DNA of 63,365 nt from Prevotella sp. (GTDB taxonomy: Bacteria; Bacteroidota; Bacteroidia; Bacteroidales; Bacteroidaceae), in contig JALFBL010000046.1 in the NCBI GenBank assembly GCA_022773395.1, positions 1-63,365 of the forward strand, in the 5' to 3' direction. Shown in pieces: positions 36,556-46,216 of this stretch; positions within the stretch are counted from its first letter, which is position 1, and the number at the start of each line of letters is the position of its first letter. A model generated the notes under the pieces. That model did not search any database, had not been told where the DNA came from, and worked only from the letters and a program-made list of their open reading frames with translations. A program made the translations under genes and the position numbers.

Positions 36556-38421
36556 TTATTTCACCAACTTGTCCAATACAGGAGTGGTCACACCGGCCAT
36601 CTCCGTTTTCTTCTCGTTGTTCTGCTGCTCGAAAACCACGATTTCGTTCTTGCCTTTCTTCAAGAAACAGCCGGGGAGATAGAGTGTCTGCTGCGGCCCT
36701 ACCTTCCAGTAACGGCCCAGGTTAATGCCATTCACAAAGACAATGCCCTTGCCCCATTTCTCCATGTCGAGAAATGTGTCGCCGGGCGAAGCCACTTCAA
36801 ATGTTCCACCGTACAGCACGGGCATCCCTTTCCGGTAGCCGTTCTTCAGCTTTGCCATATCCGGCATTTCGTCCATGGGCAGTTGATACATTTTCCAGTT
36901 GCCGGTGATTTCGTTGCCGTCGATGGTGACGGGCTGGATGATTCCCTTGTGGTTCTGCGTGATGCGCGCCCCATAGTTGATGCGTCCCATGTTTTCAACG
37001 AGAATGTCGAGCACACCGTTGAACGGGACGTTGATTTCCATGCTGTCCGCACCGGTCACCCGGTTCAGTTCGCCCACCTTTTCACCGTTCACATAAACAA
37101 TTCCATAGTCGGCAATGCCCGGCACGCGCATCATGCCGCCTATGGGCTGGTTGAAATGGCGACGGTACAGCACATAACCCTGTCCTTGGTCCAGGTCCTC
37201 AAAGGTTTTCAAGTCATCGCTCTCCACGGCTTTCATGCCTTCCACCATCGCAAACACGTCGGCAGTCTTGCTGAGTTGGATGTGCGGAATGGAAATCACG
37301 GGAATGCGTTCTGGCACGGCCGGAATCTTATATTTCACGTTCTCCTTCATCAGCGTGCGGATGGCATCGTATTTTTCCGTGTTCCATCCTGCCTCGCTGA
37401 TGGGTGCATCGTAGTCGTAGCTCGTCATGTCGGGCTGAATGTTCTTGTCGTTGCTGTAGTTGGCACCGGAAGTGAACCCGAAATTGGTTCCGCCATGCAC
37501 CATATAATAGTTGAAGCTAACGCCGGCATCGAGATATTTCTTGGTTTGTTTCACCACCGATTCGGTGCTGATCTTGGGGAACGGCTCGTTCCAGTGATCC
37601 AGCCATCCTGGGTAGAACTCGGCCACCATGTAAGGGCCTTTGCCCCCATGATATTCGTCAACCACCTTTTTCAGTTTCTCCACGTTGTCCTCGCCGTTGG
37701 CGGTGGGCAGTGCTCCCTCGATGGCACCGCCCTTGAACAGCCAACTGCCGTCTGATGTGAACATGGGAACGTCGAAGCCGGCGTCAATTAACTGCTGGCG
37801 GATGGCTGCACTGTAGCGCTTGTGGGTTTCCAGCGGAATGTCCTTGCGTTGCGACACATACGAGCCGAACTCGTTTTCTGCCTGCACCATCACGATAGGC
37901 CCGCCCTTGGTCACTTGCAGGTTTTTCACCTGACCGGCCAATTGGTTGATATATACGCGGCAGGAGTCGAGGAAAGGCTTGTTGTCGGTGCGGATGACCA
38001 GTCCTTCCGCCTTTTGCAGCCACCAGGGATAGCCGCCAAAGTCCCATTCTGCACAGCAGTAAGGGCCGGGACGGAGAATCACCATCAGTCCCTCGTCTGC
38101 GGCGGTCTTCACAAATTCGGCAAGATTTCGGTTGCCCGTTTTCCAGTCCCATTTCCCGGGAGCCACCTCATGATGGTTCCAGAACACGTATGTAGCCACG
38201 GCGTTCAGTCCCATGGCCTTCATCATCTGCATGCGGTGGCGCCAATAGGGAGCCGGTATGCGTGCATAGTGCAATTCTCCCGAGTGGATCTGTGTTGGTT
38301 TTCCGTCATAAAGAAAGTTACCGTTCTGAATGGCGAAAGTGTGCTTGCCGTTCTTGGCTGCCGACGGATGCACGTTCAGGCAGAACAGGGCTGGCAGCAG
38401 CAATAATTTGAATAATTTCAT
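36556..38421 (-). CDS. Exported GH35 beta-galactosidase
   Basis: The 621-residue enzyme has a signal peptide (1-22, VHPSAAK). The GH35 TIM barrel runs from about 28 to 350, with acid/base Glu in VQAENEFGS (about residue 184) and nucleophile Glu in YMVAEFYPGW (about 268). C-terminal beta domains follow, ending in the galactose-binding-type pattern WGKGIVFVNGINLGRYWKVGP. It releases terminal beta-galactose from glycans, most likely host mucin or glycoprotein chains, in the periplasm or at the surface. Length and motif spacing are typical. It is followed on the opposite strand by xerD and preceded by fhs; no sugar-utilisation operon surrounds it. Confidence 0.92.
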   Translation of the reverse strand: MKLFKLLLLPALFCLNVHPSAAKNGKHTFAIQNGNFLYDGKPTQIHSGELHYARIPAPYWRHRMQMMKAMGLNAVATYVFWNHHEVAPGKWDWKTGNRNLAEFVKTAADEGLMVILRPGPYCCAEWDFGGYPWWLQKAEGLVIRTDNKPFLDSCRVYINQLAGQVKNLQVTKGGPIVMVQAENEFGSYVSQRKDIPLETHKRYSAAIRQQLIDAGFDVPMFTSDGSWLFKGGAIEGALPTANGEDNVEKLKKVVDEYHGGKGPYMVAEFYPGWLDHWNEPFPKISTESVVKQTKKYLDAGVSFNYYMVHGGTNFGFTSGANYSNDKNIQPDMTSYDYDAPISEAGWNTEKYDAIRTLMKENVKYKIPAVPERIPVISIPHIQLSKTADVFAMVEGMKAVESDDLKTFEDLDQGQGYVLYRRHFNQPIGGMMRVPGIADYGIVYVNGEKVGELNRVTGADSMEINVPFNGVLDILVENMGRINYGARITQNHKGIIQPVTIDGNEITGNWKMYQLPMDEMPDMAKLKNGYRKGMPVLYGGTFEVASPGDTFLDMEKWGKGIVFVNGINLGRYWKVGPQQTLYLPGCFLKKGKNEIVVFEQQNNEKKTEMAGVTTPVLDKLVK

Positions 38422-38510
38422 GTTTTGGTTGTTGAAATGAAAAGTTTAAGAATAACTCCGGGTAGTAGTTTGTGCGAACCACGCCCGAAGCCTGTGTTGT
38501 ATCGTTGGTG

Positions 38511-40178
38511 TTACGACAGACCGAAAATCTGTCCGTCAACAATGTCGATTCTTTCTGCCTGCGGACTCTTGGGCAATCCCGGCATACGCATGATTTCGCC
38601 AGCTACTGCCACAATCATTTCCGCACCGGCGTTGATGACGAAGTCGCGGATGGTGATTTTGAAATCCTTGGGCACTCCATACCATTTGGCATCGTCGGAG
38701 AACGAATACTGCGTCTTGGCGATGCACACAGGCAGATGCTGATAGCCCATTTCCTCGATGCGCTTCAACTTGCGGCGGGCGGCGGGCTTCACATCCACAT
38801 AGTCGGCACCGTAGATTTCCTTTGCCACCTTTTCCACCTTCTCCAAGGTGGATTCGTTCTCGTCATACATGAACTGCAACGGTTTGGAAGGATTCTCCTC
38901 GATGGTCTTTACCACTAATCGTGCGATTTCCTCCGCACCTTCGCCGCCTTCGCCAAAGGCGGTGTTGACGGCAAAGCCCACACCCTGTTCCTCGCAGTGC
39001 TTGCGCACCAGTTCCAGTTCGTCGTCGGTGTCAAAACCGAACCTGTTGAGGCAGACTACCACCGTCTGTCCGAATTTCTTCAGGTTCTCGATGTGCTTGT
39101 CCATATTGGGGATACCCGCCATCAGCGCTTCGGCATTGGGCGATGAAATCTCCTTCTGGTCCACTCCACCGTGCAACTTCAATGCCTGAGTGGTAACCAC
39201 CAATACCGAGAGTTTGGGTTGCAGACCCGCACGGCGACACTTGATGTCGAAGAACTTCTCTGCACCGAGGTCGGCACCGAAGCCGGCTTCCGTAATGGCA
39301 TATTCGCCGAAGGTCATGGCTGCCTTGGTGGCAATCACGCTGTTGCAGCCGTGTGCGATGTTGGCGAACGGGCCTCCGTGGATAAATGCCGGTGTGTTTT
39401 CGGTGGTCTGCACCAAGTTGGGGTGTATGCTGTCGTGCAGAATGGCGGTGATGGCACCAGCTACGCCCATGTCCTTCACACGGAACGGCTTGCCGTCGAG
39501 CGTCGTTCCCAAAAGTATGTTCTCTATCCTGTGGCGCAAGTCATCCTCGTCTTTCGCCAGGCAGAATATCGCCATGATTTCAGATGCCGGGGTGATGTCA
39601 AAGCCGTTCTCGGCAATCAGTCCGTTGGCATGACCGCCTACGCCCGTCACAACGTCGCGCAGCGAACGGTCGTTCACGTCGAGCACCCGTCTCCAATACA
39701 CTTCCTTCAGTCCGAAGCCCTCGTCCTGGTGCTGATACACATAATTGTCGAGCAAAGCCGAAATCATGTTGTTGGCCGAGGTGACGGCGTGGAAGTCGCC
39801 CGTGAAATGCAGGTTGATCTTCTCCATTGGCAGCACCTGGGCATAGCCGCCGCCGGCAGCGCCGCCTTTCATGCCAAAACAGGGACCCATGCTGGGTTCG
39901 CGCAGAGCCACCACCGCCCGTTTTCCTATACGGTTCAGTCCAAGCCCTAAGCCCACGCTCACAGTGGTTTTGCCGATTCCTGCCTTTACGGGCGTGATGG
40001 CGGTGACCAGAATCAGGTTGCTTTTCTTTACCTTTTCCTCGTCGATCAGCGTGTAGGGCACTTTTGCTATGTAGTTTCCGTAGTGTTCCAATGAAACGGT
40101 TGGAATGTTGATTCTCTCTGCAATTTGGTTGATGGGTTGCAGTTTCACTTCATGTGCAATTTCGATGTCGGTCTTCAT
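38511..40178 (-). CDS. fhs: Formate-tetrahydrofolate ligase
   Basis: The 555-residue enzyme makes 10-formyltetrahydrofolate from formate, THF and ATP in one-carbon metabolism. The ATP-binding loop [12 protein letters not shown] is at 61-72. Family landmarks are [22 protein letters not shown] (given here in part as [15 protein letters not shown], about 98-112), [15 protein letters not shown], and [19 protein letters not shown]. Length is normal. A minus-strand TAACTTTG lies at 40253-40260, about 75 bp upstream. It is the last chromosomal gene before the repeat copy B and the conjugative element. Assignment is firm. Confidence 0.95.
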   Translation of the reverse strand: MKTDIEIAHEVKLQPINQIAERINIPTVSLEHYGNYIAKVPYTLIDEEKVKKSNLILVTAITPVKAGIGKTTVSVGLGLGLNRIGKRAVVALREPSMGPCFGMKGGAAGGGYAQVLPMEKINLHFTGDFHAVTSANNMISALLDNYVYQHQDEGFGLKEVYWRRVLDVNDRSLRDVVTGVGGHANGLIAENGFDITPASEIMAIFCLAKDEDDLRHRIENILLGTTLDGKPFRVKDMGVAGAITAILHDSIHPNLVQTTENTPAFIHGGPFANIAHGCNSVIATKAAMTFGEYAITEAGFGADLGAEKFFDIKCRRAGLQPKLSVLVVTTQALKLHGGVDQKEISSPNAEALMAGIPNMDKHIENLKKFGQTVVVCLNRFGFDTDDELELVRKHCEEQGVGFAVNTAFGEGGEGAEEIARLVVKTIEENPSKPLQFMYDENESTLEKVEKVAKEIYGADYVDVKPAARRKLKRIEEMGYQHLPVCIAKTQYSFSDDAKWYGVPKDFKITIRDFVINAGAEMIVAVAGEIMRMPGLPKSPQAERIDIVDGQIFGLS

Positions 40179-40425
40179 ATATAATAATGATTAATTGAAA
40201 AAGAACTGTAAAAACAATATGTCATCACTAAAGGCGACGAATGTATTGCCTACAAAGTTAATGATATAAGTCAAGAACACGAAAAATTACGTCTTAAAAA
40301 ATGCTATTGCCAAGGAAATGGGTATTGGCAAGAAAAGAAAACACAAAGGGAAATGCCTGCCCGTCTTTACACCTGTTAACACATCATGTGTTCCTGTATG
40401 TTAAAAAAACGTTCTCCAAGGTGCC

Positions 40426-40631
40426 AAAAACAGCCCGTTTTCTGAAAAAAGTTTCTTGTGTACCCAAATACACGATTCTACGGGCGTTTGCCAAACGTCT
40501 GGCATACAGCGAGTTGAAAAATATTGACAAATCCTGCCCGGTAATTTATGCCTACTTACCTCGTAATTTATGCCAAATTACCATGTAAGTAAGCCTTACT
40601 TACCCGGTAAAATATGCCAAATTGAGATGTA
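40426..40631. repeat. Dispersed intergenic repeat, copy B, truncated at the element junction
   Basis: It matches 22505-22706 at roughly 85-90 percent by eye, including the inner palindrome. The match stops abruptly after GAGATGTAA at about 40631, exactly where copy A continues into the second 19-bp arm. The missing part means that other DNA joined here; this marks the likely left boundary of the conjugative element. Confidence 0.75.
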
Positions 40632-40921
40632 ACTAATCAATGAAAAAGAAGAAATATCGAAATTGATGTAAACTAACTGATAATGAGGAGGAAATACACG
40701 AATTGGCATAATACTGCTCTATTTGTAAAGGGCAGAAATATGCAGATTTAGGCAGAAGTTCAGTTACCAGAGTGTTACCTTGTTTTGATGTAGGTAACGA
40801 TGGTGCAGTATTAGGTAACTGAATTATTTTCGCTCGTGTGGCTGTTGCTTCGGTCAGCAGTTTTCTGCGTAAGTGAGGAACGCTTTAATTCGGGTAATTT
40901 TGCCCACAAATATTAAAGCGT
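40632..40921. promoter_or_regulatory. Left-end region of the element with repeated GTTACC sites upstream of the integrase
   Basis: A 10-bp inverted pair TTCAGTTACC (40759-40768) / GGTAACTGAA (40814-40823) encloses a second pair GTTACCT (40774-40780) / AGGTAAC (40792-40798). Four copies of the same motif upstream of a tyrosine integrase gene fit arm-type or excision-factor binding sites. A -7-like box TAATTTTG is at 40895-40902, 20 bp before the integrase ATG. Site function is inferred. Confidence 0.45.
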
Positions 40922-41992
40922 ATGAAAACAGAGAAAATGAAGGTGTTGCTCTACCTTAAAAAGAGCGGTCTGGACAAGTCGGGGAGAGCTCCGATTATGG
41001 GGCGTATTACCATTGAGCGTTCCATTGCTCAGTTTAGTTGTAAACTCTCCTGCAATCCTGACTTATGGAATTCACGTGAGAGCAGGATGGACGGCAAGAG
41101 CCGTGAGGCGGTGGAAATTAACGGCAAGTTGGAGAACCTGTTGCTTTCCATTCAATCTGCCTATCAGTCGTTGATTGCCAAAGGACAGCCATTTGATGCA
41201 ACCGATGTAAAGGAACTGTTTCAAGGCAGCGTACAGGCAAGATGCAGGCTCATCGAAAGGTTGGATATGCTCATCAAGGAGAAAGAAAGCCATATCGGTA
41301 TAGACATCAAGGAAGAGTCTATGTCCACCTATCATTCCACTCGGAAAAGGTTACAGGAGTTTATTCAGAGGAAGTATCATGTTTCGGATTTGGCTTTCTC
41401 GCAGCTGACAGAAAACTTTATCTACGAATTACAAGCATTTTGTCTTGGCGAACTCGGTCATCAGCAAAGCACATTTTTCAGAGTTGCAGCAGATTTGAAG
41501 ACCGTCTGCAGGTTGGCTTATCGTGAGGGGTTGGCTGATACGCTTCTGTTTGATAAAGTACATATAGAACGAGGAGACAAGAAAGCACCTAAAGCTCTTG
41601 ACAAAGAAGCATTGGACAAGTTGAAGGCACTCTGCTTTGATGAATTGGAAAAAGAAATGGGAACTGCTCGTGATGTGTTTCTCTTCGCCTGTTATACCGG
41701 TGCAGCCTATTGTGATTTGATGGAACTAAGCAAAAAGCATCTTGTCCATGATGATGCAGGCAGTTTGTGGTTGAAGTTCAACCGACAGAAGACGGGTGTG
41801 CTTTGTCGTATCAAGTTGTTGCCGGAAGCAGTTCGATTAATTGAGAAAATGCACAGCGATGAAAGGGAAACACTGATCCCCCATATCAAATATCCCACTT
41901 ATCAGTCCTGTCTTAAAGCCTTGCGATTACGGGCAGGTATTTCTTTTCCATTTACATCGCACATGGCTAAATATAGCAAAATTTACAAGTAG
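40922..41992 (+). pseudogene. Truncated tyrosine integrase of the conjugative element
   Basis: The 356 residues match the N-terminal and central parts of Bacteroidetes conjugative-transposon integrases: an arm/SAM-like domain and a core with DVFLFACYTGAAYCDLMEL, containing the region of the first catalytic Arg (here TGAAYCDL, with no Arg at the usual place, as in the IntDOT group). The usual C-terminal HxxRH...LGH...Y box is missing: the protein reads TSHMA and then diverges to KYSKIYK and stops. Full-length relatives have about 50 more residues. The second Arg, His and nucleophile Tyr are thus absent, and the enzyme should be inactive. No continuation in another frame was recognised after 41992. 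Confidence 0.8.
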
Positions 41993-42599
41993 CTATATTT
42001 CAGCGAATTGGAACAATGGAAGAGAAAAGTTGGTAACGATAAGGAAACCAGCGAAGTTCTATATTCTTCCCTGTTTTGCATTTTCAAAGAATCGCTTTTG
42101 AATACGACAAAGGTAACATTATCTACGGAGAAAGACGAAACTTTCTCCGTTTTTCTTTTCTGACGGCTCTCTATTCAGACAGCTGATTCTATTTTTTATC
42201 TTATTGTTCATTGTTGTGGCAGTCTTACTTGTGAAGACTGCCTTTCATTTTTTTCGCTCTGTCCTCTGCGGTGTTCCACTCCACATTCTACTCTATGTAT
42301 TCGCTTCGGGATCGGTCTTCGTTCTCTTCGGCAAAGGTAGTTCCGGTGTCTGACGGGCAAAAAAGTCAAGCGGCAAGCCGTTAGGACAACAATCTCCACA
42401 CTTCATTCTTCAGGTAGTATTCTTGTCCTAAACCTTGTTGTCCTTGCCCCCTACCTTTTATCGCCTTGAAACGAAAACGACCGACCCGACGGAAATACGC
42501 AAAAAAAAATGTCGGAAACGAGAGGACAGAGAAAAAGAAAAATGGAAACTCAACTCCCTCACCTCAAGAATCCGCATAAAATCAAAAAAATCAGACAAG
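41993..42599. other. Non-coding region after the truncated integrase
   Basis: Apart from the terminator at 42125-42160 no gene or repeat was recognised. Short open frames here lack family features. The first 100 bp may contain the far side of the deletion or insertion that removed the integrase C-terminus. Confidence 0.5.
42125..42160 (+). terminator. Strong Rho-independent terminator
   Basis: ACGGAGAAAG (42125-42134) pairs perfectly with 42141-42150, followed by TTTTTCTTTT. It would end transcripts from the integrase. Confidence 0.85.
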
Positions 42600-42803
42600 A
42601 TGAAACCGAGATACAAAACCCTGATTGGGGGAACACTTGCCCTCATCGGCTCGTCCCTCTTTGGTGGAAGTCTTTGGCTGGCAGGACTATGGCTGGGAAA
42701 ATACATTGTTCGGCTACTCTTTACCATCATACCGGCAATTGTGGTCTACATATTGACCTACCTACTCATCATCGGGGGAATACTTTGGTTACTCATTTCT
42801 TAA
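42600..42803 (+). CDS. Small membrane protein of the accessory operon
   Basis: The 67-residue protein (from ATG at 42600) is almost entirely hydrophobic, with two membrane helices (about 9-30 and 36-66, IIPAIVVYILTYLLIIGGIL) and a short basic N-terminus. It is the first in a row of small plus-strand genes that are commonly found between the integrase and tra regions of Bacteroidales conjugative elements. No function is recognised. A longer reading from 42435 is possible but its first part is low-complexity and unlike a protein. Confidence 0.55.
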   Translation: MKPRYKTLIGGTLALIGSSLFGGSLWLAGLWLGKYIVRLLFTIIPAIVVYILTYLLIIGGILWLLIS

Positions 42804-42815
42804 ACAGACAGATAT

Positions 42816-43034
42816 ATGAAAAGAAGAAGCAAGACAATCGCACAGCAATGTAGATACTACGAGGTAGACAACATCTTCGAGTATATGGTATCGGTTTACC
42901 TCAATGGAAATATATCCGCCTTTGGGGAACTATACAAGGAACTCAATCGGAAAGACAGAAAGGAATTTATATTCTATCTCTTTTCAGAAGTTGAACCTAT
43001 TCATATCCAAGAAATCATTTTAGCAACCATCTAA
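42816..43034 (+). CDS. Small hypothetical protein of the accessory operon
   Basis: The 72-residue protein (first residues MKRRSKTIAQQCRYYEVDN) is mostly helical and soluble, with a basic start and an acidic end. It begins 12 bp after the small membrane protein and ends 11 bp before the next gene, so it belongs to the same transcript. No motif was recognised. Its regular spacing and full-length frame argue that it is real. Confidence 0.6.
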   Translation: MKRRSKTIAQQCRYYEVDNIFEYMVSVYLNGNISAFGELYKELNRKDRKEFIFYLFSEVEPIHIQEIILATI

Positions 43035-43045
43035 ATATAGGAATT

Positions 43046-43327
43046 ATGGAAACATTCAGTTTTTACCAAGACCGAAAGGTTACTTGCTGGGAACGCACCC
43101 GATTTGAAGTAACAGCCGAGAATTACGAGGAAGCCGTTGCCCTTGTCAAATCGTGGCAAGGTGAGGACGTACTCTGCTTTGAGGACAACGAGAAAGTCAT
43201 CATTACGGACGGAGAAACATTATATGAAACCTCCGAACGCCTATCCGTAGAGGAAAACGGAGGGAAACCTACTATCGAGGTCTTTGCGGACAATGGAGAA
43301 GACATCATCAATAATACAACCCGATAA
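43046..43327 (+). CDS. Small acidic hypothetical protein of the accessory operon
   Basis: The 93-residue protein (METFSFYQDRKVTCWERTRF) is acidic and likely an alpha/beta domain: an early beta hairpin, a helix (ENYEEAVALVKSWQG), then strands. Acidic small proteins next to ardA in mobile elements are often anti-defense or DNA-mimic factors, but there is no direct evidence here. It is followed after 12 bp by the next gene of the operon. Confidence 0.6.
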   Translation: METFSFYQDRKVTCWERTRFEVTAENYEEAVALVKSWQGEDVLCFEDNEKVIITDGETLYETSERLSVEENGGKPTIEVFADNGEDIINNTTR

Positions 43328-43339
43328 CACCAAACGGAT

Positions 43340-43930
43340 ATGAGAACGGAAACAAGAACATACGAGGTATATAACCTCCACGAACTGACAAGAGAGGCAC
43401 AAGCAAAGGTGCACAGCCATTGGGCGGAACATTTCAACTATGGTTGGGACGAAGAAAACCGAAAGACATTGCAAGCCTTTGAACAGACATTCAATATCAA
43501 GGTGGATAGATGGTTATACGATAGTTACACCTATTGGTATCGCTTCACTTCTCATTACAGCGAGGAGGAAGATAATCTGAAAGGGGTTAGACTACTGAAA
43601 TACCTTGTCAATAACTATTGGAATGATTTGTATATACCCAAAACCATTTGGGGACACAATTACAAGACAAAACGCAAGAGCCGTGTGTTTGTTTCGGACG
43701 ATAGTGTGCTGACGGGCTATTGTATGGATTATGAGATATTGAAGCCCATATACGATTTTCTGAAATCCCCCGACGACAACACCCTTTACGAACTTATGGA
43801 CAGGTGTTTGGACGGCTTTTTCAAGGCTTGTAGGGACGATATGGAATATCAACTCAGCGAGGAAGCCTTTGCCGAGAGTTGCGAAGCAAACAACTACGAA
43901 TTTCTATCCAACGGAACATTATTCAACTGA
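43340..43930 (+). CDS. Hypothetical protein of the accessory operon
   Basis: The 196-residue protein begins TRTYEVYNLHELTREAQAKVH and is rich in Trp, Tyr and acidic residues, with many aromatic pairs (WLYDSYTYWYRF). No catalytic pattern was recognised. It lies between a small acidic protein and the PcfK-like gene, with short gaps, in the same operon. Genes of this kind recur in Bacteroidales conjugative elements. The N-terminus recalls antitoxin-like proteins of phage origin, but this is too weak to name. Confidence 0.6.
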   Translation: MRTETRTYEVYNLHELTREAQAKVHSHWAEHFNYGWDEENRKTLQAFEQTFNIKVDRWLYDSYTYWYRFTSHYSEEEDNLKGVRLLKYLVNNYWNDLYIPKTIWGHNYKTKRKSRVFVSDDSVLTGYCMDYEILKPIYDFLKSPDDNTLYELMDRCLDGFFKACRDDMEYQLSEEAFAESCEANNYEFLSNGTLFN

Positions 43931-43947
43931 TAAAAACAACAAAGACA

Positions 43948-44364
43948 ATGAAAGGTACAGAACATTTCAAGGACGTTATCCAAAACTATTTGGAAACGAG
44001 AGCATCATACGATGAACTCTTTGCGGAGAGTTTCCGCAAGGAGAACAAGAACATAGACGAGTGCATTACCTACATCTTGACGGAAGTCCAAAGAATGGGG
44101 TGTGCAGGTCTGTCCGATGAGGAGGTATATTCCCTTGCTGTTCACTACTACGATGAGGATAACATCGAGGTGGGCAAGTCCATCAACTGCCAAGTTGTGG
44201 TAAACCATACTATCGAACTTACAGAGGAGGAAAAAGCAGAAGCACGGAAAAAGGCTATCGAGCGATACCAAGCAGAAGAATACCGCAAACTTACCGCTAA
44301 GAAACCAAAAGTGGAGAAGCAGGTGGAACAGCAGATAGCCCAACCTTCATTATTCGAGTTTTAA
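43948..44364 (+). CDS. PcfK-like protein
   Basis: The 138-residue protein starts KGTEHFKDVIQNYLETRA, continues with CITYILTEVQRMG and SDEEVYSLAVHYYDED, and ends in a charged helix and QIAQPSLFEF. This matches the PcfK-like family of Bacteroidetes and Gram-positive conjugative elements, which is found next to PcfJ-like genes; the molecular role is not known. The start at 43948 is chosen over upstream frame extensions because it lies right after the preceding stop and gives the family N-terminus. It is followed by ardA after 21 bp and by the PcfJ-like gene further on, a usual trio. Confidence 0.8.
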   Translation: MKGTEHFKDVIQNYLETRASYDELFAESFRKENKNIDECITYILTEVQRMGCAGLSDEEVYSLAVHYYDEDNIEVGKSINCQVVVNHTIELTEEEKAEARKKAIERYQAEEYRKLTAKKPKVEKQVEQQIAQPSLFEF

Positions 44365-44385
44365 CCCTTAAACAACGAAAGGAAA

Positions 44386-44916
44386 ATGGAAGCAATGGAT
44401 TTGAACGAAGCACGGATTTATGTAGGTACTTATGCCAAGTACAACAACGGCTCATTGCAGGGCGAATGGGTGGAACTTTCGGACTTCTGTGATTTGGACG
44501 GCTTTATGGAGCGTTGTGCCGAGATACACGAGGACGAGGAAGAACCCGAATATATGTTCCAAGCGTGGGAGGAAATCCCCGATGGTCTGATAGCCGAGAG
44601 CCATTTGGAGGAAAACTTCTTTGAACTTCGGGACGAGTTGGACAGACTGAACGACACGGAGAAAGAAGCCTTTTGGGTATGGGTGGAGGGTAACAACACC
44701 CAACTCACACAAGACGCTTACAGCCTTGTGAAGTCTTTCCAATCCGACTATATCGGCAGTTATGCACGCAGGGAAGATTTTGCGGAGGAACTCGCAAAAA
44801 TGGAGAATGACTTACCCGATTTTGCACTGATATACTTTGACTTCTCCAAATATGCCGATGACCTTTTCTGTACAGACTTTTGGTATAAGGACGGCTATGT
44901 ATTTCGTAACAACTGA
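44386..44916 (+). CDS. ardA: ArdA-type antirestriction protein
   Basis: The 176-residue protein is strongly acidic. It starts NEARIYVGTYAKYNNGSLQGEW and has the domain pattern of ArdA (EEPEYMFQAWEEIP, then YIGSYARREDFAEELA). ArdA proteins mimic bent B-form DNA and block type I restriction enzymes when the element enters a new cell. Length and acidic surface runs fit. It stands between the PcfK-like and PcfJ-like genes in the accessory operon, ready for early expression after transfer. Confidence 0.88.
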   Translation: MEAMDLNEARIYVGTYAKYNNGSLQGEWVELSDFCDLDGFMERCAEIHEDEEEPEYMFQAWEEIPDGLIAESHLEENFFELRDELDRLNDTEKEAFWVWVEGNNTQLTQDAYSLVKSFQSDYIGSYARREDFAEELAKMENDLPDFALIYFDFSKYADDLFCTDFWYKDGYVFRNN

Positions 44917-44932
44917 TTGAGGAGAACAGATT

Positions 44933-46207
44933 ATGAAACCGAGAAACAGATTTGAGAAGGCAGTACTTGCCGAGAGCAAGAACTTACGTCCGATAACTAA
45001 GATACAAAGCAGGTGGGCATTCCGTGAGTGTATAGACCATTTCGCCTACCGACTGCCCAAAGGTCGTACCACGTGCATGGATTGTGGGCATGGTTGGGTA
45101 ATGAAACAAACTGCTGAAACTTGCTCCTGCCCTCAATGTAGGGCAAGGTTGCAAGTCCGAACGACCTTTGAACGTAAGATAAGGCAGAAGCAATACTTTA
45201 CGATACTTACCACTTGTGGAAAGTACCAAGTACTAAGAATGTTTCTCCTCTCCGCAGAAATGGAGAAAGGATGCAAAGCAACGTCCTACGTTATTGAAAT
45301 TGGTCAGTATTGGTGGAACGCACAAGGACGAAAGACGATTGTTGCCGTTCAGAGAGTATTGGGCAGATACATTGATACCTTTTCTTTCTGTTCGCCAATG
45401 GCAATACGCAACGACAACGAAGCCTACCGCCATATATCGTACTCTCAGATATATCCTAAATTCAAGGTTACGGAAGCACTCCGTAGGAATGGATTTAAGA
45501 ATGATTTTCACGGCATTGTACCAACCGTTCTCATTCCAGCCCTGTTGTCCGACAGCCGTGCGGAAACATTGATGAAAGCAGGCAGAACCGAGCATCTGAA
45601 ATACTTTCTTGACAATTCGAGGGCATTTGACGCTTGTTGGCAATCCTATAAAGTAGCCACTCGCAACGGCTATGATATAGAGGACATTTCAATATGGTGC
45701 GACTATGTGGATATGCTCTGCAGGTTGGGCAAGGACATACACAGCCCGAAGTATGTTTGCCCCACCGACCTGCATAGGGAACACGACCTAAGACAAAGCG
45801 AACTCCACAGACAAAGGGAAAAGGAAGAAAAGGAGAAGAAACGCAAAAAGGCAATGGAGGACGAAAAGCGTTTCCACGAACTCAAATCAAAGTTCTTCGG
45901 TATCTCATTCACGGATGGCACAATCCAAGTCCACGTTTTGGAGAGTGTGCAGGAACATTTGGATGAGGGGACGGCAATGCATCATTGTGTATTCGATAGT
46001 GCCTACTATCTCAAAGAGAACTCACTTATCCTTTCGGCTGCCATTGGGGGCAGACGGATAGAAACGATTGAGGTCAATCTGGACACGCTCAAAGTGGTGC
46101 AAAGTCGTGGCGTGTGCAATCAAAACACAGAGTATCACGACCAAATCGTGAACCTTGTCAATGCTAACAAAAGGCTAATCCGTCAGCGAATGAAATTAAC
46201 GGCATAA
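44933..46207 (+). CDS. PcfJ-like protein with zinc ribbon
   Basis: The 424-residue protein has an N-terminal zinc-ribbon (CMDCGHGWVMKQ...CSCPQCRARL, about 44-66) and a basic central region. The C-terminal domain contains GTAMHHCVFDSAYYLK and ILSAAIGGRRIETIEVNLD, the hallmark of PcfJ-like proteins. These accompany conjugative modules; a nucleic-acid-binding role is inferred from the Zn ribbon and basic charge. A lysine/glutamate-rich coiled segment lies near 285-315 (EKEEKEKKRKKAMEDEK). It is the largest gene of the accessory operon, followed 10 bp later by a small gene. Confidence 0.85.
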   Translation: MKPRNRFEKAVLAESKNLRPITKIQSRWAFRECIDHFAYRLPKGRTTCMDCGHGWVMKQTAETCSCPQCRARLQVRTTFERKIRQKQYFTILTTCGKYQVLRMFLLSAEMEKGCKATSYVIEIGQYWWNAQGRKTIVAVQRVLGRYIDTFSFCSPMAIRNDNEAYRHISYSQIYPKFKVTEALRRNGFKNDFHGIVPTVLIPALLSDSRAETLMKAGRTEHLKYFLDNSRAFDACWQSYKVATRNGYDIEDISIWCDYVDMLCRLGKDIHSPKYVCPTDLHREHDLRQSELHRQREKEEKEKKRKKAMEDEKRFHELKSKFFGISFTDGTIQVHVLESVQEHLDEGTAMHHCVFDSAYYLKENSLILSAAIGGRRIETIEVNLDTLKVVQSRGVCNQNTEYHDQIVNLVNANKRLIRQRMKLTA

Positions 46208-46216
46208 ATTAAAACA

